A stretch of DNA of 64,000 nucleotides. Origin: ZC4RG30 sp963812195. GTDB taxonomy: Bacteria; Pseudomonadota; Gammaproteobacteria; Steroidobacterales; Steroidobacteraceae. Position numbers and translations under genes: made by a program. The notes beneath the pieces are model-generated. The model worked only from the letters and a program-made list of their open reading frames with translations. It was not told the origin of the DNA and did no database searches. The DNA lies in assembly GCA_963812195.1 (NCBI GenBank), contig CAWEUI010000014.1, forward strand, positions 62,001 through 126,000, in the 5' to 3' direction. Shown piece after piece: positions 58,404 through 64,000 of this stretch; the first letter of the stretch is position 1, and each line of letters opens with the position of its first letter.

Positions 58404-58943
58404 TCAGCCGAATTTCCGGATGGGATCGCTGCCATCCCAGCCCAGAGAGGCCTTCCAGTAGCGCGTGAACATCTCGTCCGTGCTGTCCGTGGCCGGGATC
58501 AGCTCGATGAAGCACGGCGCCCCGGGACCATCTCCCATGAAATAGACGCTGCCGCCGCTGGGTACGGGCGTGGAGAAGGCCGTGTGATAACCGCGCATGT
58601 GGTACCTGGCACGCTCTGCTTCGACGTCCTCGACCGCCATGGCCATGTGATGAAAGCCATAACCGCGTGTCTGGATCGTCTCACGGTACACGGATGGCCG
58701 GTCATCCTTGGGCTGGATCAGTTCGATGTTCATGTGCCCGGCGAAGGACATCGCCAGGGCAACGTCTGCCTGCGTGGGTTCACCGCGATAGCGCTGCTCC
58801 GGTCCGGTGAAGCTCTCCAGCAGGAACCACGGGCCGACATTGGCGTCCTGGATCCACCAGTCGATGGCGGCACGGATGTCCCTGACCGTATAGGCCATCT
58901 GCATGATCTGCCCGCTCTGCTGACCAAAGCCGAATGTACGCAT
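58404..58943 (-). CDS. VOC (glyoxalase/dioxygenase-fold) family protein
   Basis: A cytosolic protein of 179 residues. Two beta-alpha-beta-beta-beta modules: the first starts IMQMAYTVRDIRAAIDWW, the second GFHHMAMAVEDVEAERARY. Metal ligand candidates are His in FHHMA and Glu in IELIP. Homologues are annotated as glyoxalase or methylmalonyl-CoA epimerase type, and no specific reaction is clear. ATG 58943 has GGGAGG upstream. It precedes the PQQ dehydrogenase by 99 nt, so the two may be coexpressed. Confidence 0.87.
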   Translation of the reverse strand: MRTFGFGQQSGQIMQMAYTVRDIRAAIDWWIQDANVGPWFLLESFTGPEQRYRGEPTQADVALAMSFAGHMNIELIQPKDDRPSVYRETIQTRGYGFHHMAMAVEDVEAERARYHMRGYHTAFSTPVPSGGSVYFMGDGPGAPCFIELIPATDSTDEMFTRYWKASLGWDGSDPIRKFG

Positions 58944-59037
58944 GGCTCCCTCCCGCTTTTGCACAGACTACTGCAACGGACCTCTACGGGGAATCAGCGG
59001 GGTTGATTCACGCGATCCGCCCCCTTAGGGTCGGCTC

Positions 59038-60492
59038 ATGCCCGACATCGGCAACAGCACGGGGCGAATGGCGGAGACCTTCGCGACAGACATTCCCTCG
59101 CGCCTGGATCGCCTTCAATGGGGCCGCTTCCACGTGCTGGTGCTCGCGGCCCTGGGCATCACCTGGATCCTCGACGGACTGGAGGTAACGCTGGCCGGAT
59201 CGATTTCCGGCGCATTGAAGTCCAGCCCCGCCCTGCACCTGACCGACGCACAGGTGGCACTGGCCAGTGGCAGCCTGTATGTACTGGGCGCCGTCAGTGG
59301 CGCACTGGTGTTCGGCTGGCTTGCCGATCGCTGGGGCCGGCGCCGGCTGTTCAGCATAACCGTCGGCCTGTATCTGGTCGCGACACTGGCCACGGCGTTC
59401 TCCACCAATTTCTTCACCTATGCGCTGCTGCGCATGCTCACGGGCGCCGGCATCGGCGGTGAGTATTCGGCCGTCAATTCGGCGATACAGGAACTGATTC
59501 CCGCACGCTACCGCGGCCGTACCGACCTGTTGGTCAACGGCAGCTACTGGATCGGTGCCGCAATGGGAGCCGGCGGCGCGGTGATTCTGCTGCAGCCCGG
59601 TCGCCTGCCGCCGGACATGGGCTGGCGCGCATGCTTTGCCATCGGCGCAGTGCTCGGGCTGGTCATCCTGTACCTCAGGCGCTTCATTCCGGAGAGTCCG
59701 CGCTGGCTGATGACGCACGGACGCGTGGCCGAGGGTGAGCTGATCGTCGCCGGGATCGAGGCAACGCACTCGCCCGCACCGGACGCGGCGCCGCTCACGC
59801 GCATCGTGTTGACCGACCGACCGCTGCACTGGCTGGACGTTGCCCGCACGCTGTTCAGGACATACCCGCGACGCTCCGTGTATGCCATGGTGCTGATGAG
59901 CTCGCAGGCCTTCTTCTACAACGCGATCTTCTTCACTTACGCGCTGGTGCTGGGACGCTTCTTCCAGGTGCCCGAGCAGGACATCGGCCTGTACATACTG
60001 CCCTTCGCGGCCGGCAACTTCCTGGGACCGCTGCTGCTGGGGCACCTGTTCGATACGCTGGGCCGGCGATTGATGATCGGGCTCACGTACGCGGCCTCCG
60101 GCGTCCTGCTGCTGCTCACCGCCTGGCTGTTCGTGAACGGCTGGCTGTCGGCCACGGGCCAGACCATCGCCTGGTCGGTGGTGTTCTTCTTCGCCTCTGC
60201 CGCGGCCAGCAGCGCCTACCTCACGGTGGGCGAGTCCTTTCCACTGGAAATGCGCGCGGTCGCGATTGCCATCATCTACTCGCTGGGCACGGCGCTCGGC
60301 GGCATCGTCGCGCCATGGTGGTTCGGCGTGCTGATCGGCACGGGCGAGCGCAGCGCCATCGCCGGCGGCTACGTGTTCGGCGCGGCGCTGATGCTCGTCG
60401 CCGCGTTCGTCACCTGGAAGATCGGCATTGCCGCGGAACGTCGGCCGCTGGAGCACGTGGCGCGGCCACTATCCAGCGCGGACGATGGCTGA
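59038..60492 (+). CDS. MFS transporter (metabolite:H+ symporter type)
   Basis: A twelve-helix inner-membrane carrier of 484 residues. Loop 2-3 has GWLADRWGRRRLF (MFS signature), loop 4-5 MLTGAGIGGEYSAVNSAI, and the centre RFIPESPRWL. The second half has GHLFDTLGRRLM and TVGESFPLEMRA. The pattern is that of sugar/organic-acid:H+ symporters. It is divergent from the VOC gene, so substrate uptake for the PQQ dehydrogenase route is a reasonable guess. Confidence 0.9.
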   Translation: MPDIGNSTGRMAETFATDIPSRLDRLQWGRFHVLVLAALGITWILDGLEVTLAGSISGALKSSPALHLTDAQVALASGSLYVLGAVSGALVFGWLADRWGRRRLFSITVGLYLVATLATAFSTNFFTYALLRMLTGAGIGGEYSAVNSAIQELIPARYRGRTDLLVNGSYWIGAAMGAGGAVILLQPGRLPPDMGWRACFAIGAVLGLVILYLRRFIPESPRWLMTHGRVAEGELIVAGIEATHSPAPDAAPLTRIVLTDRPLHWLDVARTLFRTYPRRSVYAMVLMSSQAFFYNAIFFTYALVLGRFFQVPEQDIGLYILPFAAGNFLGPLLLGHLFDTLGRRLMIGLTYAASGVLLLLTAWLFVNGWLSATGQTIAWSVVFFFASAAASSAYLTVGESFPLEMRAVAIAIIYSLGTALGGIVAPWWFGVLIGTGERSAIAGGYVFGAALMLVAAFVTWKIGIAAERRPLEHVARPLSSADDG

Positions 60493-60506
60493 AGGCAGGC
60501 CGCGCC

Positions 60507-62253
60507 CTAACGCGGATAGGTGAGACGGTCCTGGATGGCCAGCAGCACGTCGTGACGCGAGACCTCGCCGATCAGCGTGTTGCGCCACTGGCCGGGCGTT
60601 ACCGGCAACACCGTGGCGTGTTCGCGCAGGAAGCCGTCCAGGGCATTGCACAGCGGCATTTCCGGCGTCAGCGTGAAGGTGACCGGATGGGCCACCGATT
60701 CGACCGGATCGTCACCATCGAGCTCGCCGCTCTTGACCCGTGCCAGCAGTTCGCGCGGGTCCAGCCAGGCCTGCAGATCCTCGCCGTCGAGCACGTAGAC
60801 GCGGGACAGCGGACGCTTGGGCAACGCATCGAACATGGCCTTCAGGGCCGTGGAACGCTGCACCGTCGCCGGCGCCGGCTTGACCAGCGCATCCACCGTA
60901 CGCAGGCGCCAGTCATCGTCGTCGGCGCCGGTGGCTCGTGCCAGCGTCGCGTGGTAGATGGACTCGCCGCGACGATAGACCCGCGCCGTGTAGTGCGCGG
61001 TGACGCACGTGAGCATCAGCGGCAGCACGATCTGGTAGTCCAGCGTCATTTCGAACAGCATCAGGATGGAAGTCAGCGGTGCATGCGTGGTGGCGGCGAG
61101 GAATCCGCCCATGCCCACCAGCGCATAGGCCGTGGGCACGGAAGTGAAGGACGGCAACGCATGGTGCAGCACGCCACCAAACAACGCGCCCACCGCGCAT
61201 CCGATGAACAACGTCGGCGTGAACACACCGCCAACGGCGCCGGAGCCGACCGTCGATGAAGTGGCGAGCACCTTGGCGCCCAGCACCGCCAGCAGCCACA
61301 GGCCCACCACGTCCCCGCTGAGAATGCCGCCCACCACGCTGTAGCCGTTGCCCCACACGTCCGGCACGAAGATCGAGATGACGCCGACGATCAGCCCGCC
61401 CAGGCCCAGCTGCCAGTAGCGGGGCAGCTTCAGGCCGACGAAGCGGGCCTTGGCGAAATCCAGCAGCGCCAGGAAAGGCGGTGAGAGATGACCCAGCAGC
61501 ACCCCCAGCAAGCACGTACAGGGGCAGTTCCCAGTTCGTCGCGAACTGCACATGGGGCACGGTGAACACCGGACCGAAGCCCAGGAACTGGTGGATGGTG
61601 GCACTGGAGGTGACCGAGGCCACCACCAGCGGCCCGAAGCTCTCCATCGCGGTGGAGCCCAGCACGATCTCGGAAATGAACAGGGCGCCGGATATCGGCG
61701 CGTTGTAGGCCGCGGCAATGCCGGCGGCGCCGCCGCAGGCCACCATCAGGCGCAGTCGTGGCGGCGGCGCGCGCGCCAGCAGACCCAGCCGCGAACCCAG
61801 CATCGCGGCCAGCTGCACCATCGGACCTTCGCGGCCGATCGAACCGCCGGAGGCGATGGAGAACAACGAGGAGAGGGAGTTCATCAGCGTGGCGCGCAGC
61901 CCGATGCGCCCGTCACCGACCAGCACGGCTTCCATGTAGTCCACCGCACGCGGAGAACTCAGCGCACGGCCCGCCAGGAACAGCGCCAGGCCGGCCAGCA
62001 CGCCACCGACCATCGGCACCAGCGCACGGTGCCACCATGGCAATGCTGCGGCCGCCTGCACCAGACCCGCGCCGCTGCCGGTGAACAGCTCCTCCATCAG
62101 GCGCAGGACTTCGCGGAACGCGACGCTGGCCAGCGCCCCGCACACCCCGACCAGCGCGGCCCAGAAGATGACGCCGACCAGATCCTCATGACCGAAGAGG
62201 ATCAGCCGCAGTCGGGTCAGCAGTGACAGGGGCAGGCGCGAGAGTTTCTTCAT
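60507..62253 (-). CDS. CLC chloride transporter with C-terminal CBS domains, one frame break
   Basis: A CLC family membrane protein of 581 residues after repair. The gating Glu lies in GREGPMVQL and the selectivity loop GSGAVGGVFTP is present. The first loop, GSGIP in E. coli, reads SSPRAV here. The position of the inner proton Glu (E203 in ClC-ec1) aligns with Ile in FISEIVL. The last roughly 130 residues form two CBS domains (RVYVLDGEDLQAWLDPREL, PVTFTLTPEMPLCNALDGF). An extra base near 61508 breaks the frame between YVL and LGVLLGHL. Confidence 0.87.
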
Positions 62254-62544
62254 TCGGCTCGTCCGGCATTCCGGCCGGTGCCGCGGGAATGCACGGACGC
62301 TACCTTACAGGAGGCGGCTGGCGCTGGCACGGTCGTGAGTCACACGTCATTGCCCATGGCACCTTCAGCGCGCCCCGCCCAGCGGTCGCGGTTCGAACAA
62401 TGCCGTGAGCACGGCCGAGCGATGCGGCCGGCCCGGCAGCACCACGCCATCGCCGTCGCCCACGGTGGCCGCCGACGGCGGCGCACCGTCGTTACTGGCG
62501 GGGTCGCTCACGCATGAAGATTGCCAGAATCGCGCGACTGGCGC
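62254..62544. other. 291-bp stretch without a recognisable gene
   Basis: It lies between the CLC start and the lipase stop, both minus-strand genes. It is GC-rich, with several short open frames, none with a ribosome site or family resemblance. A GGTTCGAAC motif at 62389 looks like a tRNA T-loop, but no stems pair around it. Confidence 0.5.
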
Positions 62545-63645
62545 TCACAGTCTGCGCAGCGCATGCGTGCGCAACTTCGAACTGTACAGTTCGATGGAAT
62601 GATCGCCGACCATTCTGCCGAACAGCCAGATGCGACGCTTCCAGGTCATCGACAACCACCACCTGAAGCGGTCGAAGCCGCTCACGTTGTAGCGCAGGCG
62701 CGCCTCGGTGCCGCTGCCGACCAGATAGCTCACATAGCCCGGATGACGGTAGCGCGTCATGGACTCCATGAAGCGCTCCAGTCTCTCGTCCCAGGTGCCG
62801 CTGGCCAGCACCTTCTCAACCAGTGTCACGCACTTGGCCAGCAGCCGCAGGATGCGCAGCAGGACGACGAACCCGGTGGTCAGCCACGGGTTGGGCAGCC
62901 GCGGCACGATGTCCAGTTCGTTGATGATCTCGTACACGGGGGTCTTCAGGCTGTTCTGCACCTCGACCGTACCGACCGGCGGTGCACCGAAGGTGTAGCA
63001 GGCACCCGTGCTGTCCGGCTGGAGCAGCCGGGTGGTCACGATGGCCAGCGCGCCGCCCAGGGAATGGCCGGTTACGATCAGTTGATCGGCAAGCGTGGCC
63101 GCCAGGGCCTGTTCCAGCTCCGCTCGCACGATGTTGAAGGCTTCCAGATAACCGCTGTGCAACTGGAACGTCTCACCACCCTGCCTGACGGTGGCCAGGC
63201 TTGCCCGCACGTCGCTGCGGATGTCGCGAAAGTCCCGGGGCTCGGTGCCGCGGAACACCAGCCAGGCGACGGTCTTGGCCGCCCCCGAGACGCGCGCCGC
63301 GCGCCGGGTGCACAGGAAGGCCTGCGTGCCTTCATTGGAGAAGGTTTGCGCCAGGGTGAATCCGGCACCTTCCAGTATCCGCGCCAGCGCCTGCTGCCCT
63401 TCCACCGCGGTGCCGGGCGAACCGGACAGCACGATGCGCAGCTGCTGCTCCAGCAGCGCACGACGTTGATCGTCGGGCAGGATTTCCCGCACGACCTGCA
63501 AGGCCTCGTCCAGCGTGTGGCCGCCCTCGAACTTGAAGTAGGCGAGCCTTGCCAGTTCCGCGCAGACATAGGCCTGCCGGTCGCTGAAAGCGGCCCGCTC
63601 GGTGGGCGGCTCCAGCAGCTTCTTCGAGGAGAAATAGATGGTCAT
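62545..63645 (-). CDS. class 3 lipase
   Basis: An alpha/beta hydrolase of 366 residues in the fungal-type lipase_3 family. WLVFRGTEPRDF is the oxyanion region. IVTGHSLGGALAIV carries the nucleophile Ser at about residue 180, NELDIVPRLP the Asp and GDHSIELYSSK the His near the C-terminus. No signal peptide. A hydrophobic FVVLLRILRLLAK after residue 230 could be a membrane patch. ATG 63645 (MTIYFSSKK) was chosen; GGAAGGG lies 9 nt upstream. Confidence 0.9.
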   Translation of the reverse strand: MTIYFSSKKLLEPPTERAAFSDRQAYVCAELARLAYFKFEGGHTLDEALQVVREILPDDQRRALLEQQLRIVLSGSPGTAVEGQQALARILEGAGFTLAQTFSNEGTQAFLCTRRAARVSGAAKTVAWLVFRGTEPRDFRDIRSDVRASLATVRQGGETFQLHSGYLEAFNIVRAELEQALAATLADQLIVTGHSLGGALAIVTTRLLQPDSTGACYTFGAPPVGTVEVQNSLKTPVYEIINELDIVPRLPNPWLTTGFVVLLRILRLLAKCVTLVEKVLASGTWDERLERFMESMTRYRHPGYVSYLVGSGTEARLRYNVSGFDRFRWWLSMTWKRRIWLFGRMVGDHSIELYSSKLRTHALRRL

Positions 63646-63711
63646 GCGTGGCATCCCTTCCACCGGAGGATCCCGGCGTCCTGCCGGGGCGATGGCGATT
63701 TTGCGCCACTC

Positions 63712-64000
63712 TCAGGCGGCAAGCACCTCGTGTTCGTAGTATGGCGTCTGCCGATCGCTGAGGATGGCCTGCAACTCGGCATCGGTGCGGCGCTGCGGCG
63801 TGAGCCACGCGTCCACGTTCTCCGGGCCGCAGATTGATGATCATGCGATCGTGGCCGGTGGCCGCGACTTCGGGAGGCGGCTCGTCGGTGATTGCAGCGA
63901 ATGACAGCAGCGATTTGCCGTTGGGGTTGGTCCATACGGAGTACAGACAGGCAATGAGCATGGTGTCGGCCGGGCGAGGCTGGAAATGCAGCACCGCATT
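63712..64000 (-). CDS. SRAP (YedK/HMCES) protein, C-terminal part, one frame break
   Basis: The part visible here is the C-terminal half of an abasic-site DNA-protein crosslink protein. PADTMLIACLYSVWTNP, then SFAAITDEPPPEVAATGHDRMIINLRPENVDAWL are typical SRAP features, including the Glu/His region (TGHDRM) used in catalysis. One extra base near 63823 separates INLRP from ENVDAWL. The N-terminal catalytic Cys2 lies beyond base 64000. The stop is TGA at 63712, after YYEHEVLAA. Confidence 0.82.

Noticed and set aside
56058..59006. 982-codon plus-strand frame over the PQQ dehydrogenase
   Set aside because: It is antisense to the dehydrogenase and VOC genes and shows no domain; a GC artefact.
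62380..62410. tRNA-like GGTTCGAAC motif
   Set aside because: The flanking bases do not form a T-stem, and no acceptor or anticodon stem can be drawn.

Overview
The window is GC-rich and almost fully coding. It reads as chromosomal DNA of a gammaproteobacterium, most likely from the Nevskiales / Steroidobacterales / Xanthomonadales neighbourhood. The support is the gene content (htpX, typA/bipA, sthA, a YcbB/YcbK pair, a DUF6763-like acidic protein, TonB receptor, IorAB, PQQ dehydrogenase) and the codon bias; the lineage is inferred. I see no rRNA, tRNA, CRISPR array, insertion sequence or integrase. About 34 single- or double-base frame breaks interrupt otherwise conserved genes. In every complete gene, restoring the bases gives a length divisible by three, so I read most of them as consensus or assembly errors and annotate those genes as CDS over their full span.

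Layout. 1-4.5 kb: partial proB, an Asp-rich protein, htpX, an acyl-CoA desaturase and an FAD-linked 2-hydroxyacid dehydrogenase. 4.5-9.9 kb: a TonB receptor, then a small-protein / ferredoxin-NADP reductase-like / tesB unit, divergent from a MarR regulator. 9.9-20.8 kb: an ABC exporter, typA, a rhomboid protease, a minus-strand run def - sthA - ABC exporter - diguanylate cyclase, a glycine-rich RRM protein with its own terminator, and an esterase. 20.9-24.7 kb: IorAB-type molybdo-hydroxylase, bactofilin and a zinc-ribbon protein. 24.7-28.6 kb: a YadGH-like ABC system, convergent with a YtrA/GntR-controlled ABC system. 28.7-41.4 kb: envelope and housekeeping genes (Arg/Asp-repeat secreted protein, lipoprotein, FabH homologue, L,D-transpeptidase, YcbK, NlpC/P60, GST, hydrolases, FMN reductase, sdaA, host-attachment protein, NTPase, outer-membrane haem-motif protein).

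41.4-48.9 kb holds the most interesting unit. It is an HlyD adaptor, an ABC ATPase, two MacB/FtsX-type permeases, a sigma-54 activating response regulator and its histidine kinase, preceded by a well-spaced -24/-12 promoter and palindromic GCGGACA/TGTCCGC upstream sites. The arrangement suggests a self-contained sensor-activator-exporter circuit.

48.9-64 kb: a DUF3237 protein; a MarR repressor divergent from two secreted esterases with an 18-bp palindromic operator between them; an overlapping PAS histidine kinase / REC-GGDEF-EAL pair; a PQQ-dependent quinohaemoprotein dehydrogenase with a VOC protein and a divergent MFS transporter; a CLC-CBS chloride transporter; a class 3 lipase; and the C-terminal part of an SRAP (YedK/HMCES) protein. 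Several promoters place the start site at or within a few bases of the start codon, which suggests leaderless transcripts are common here.
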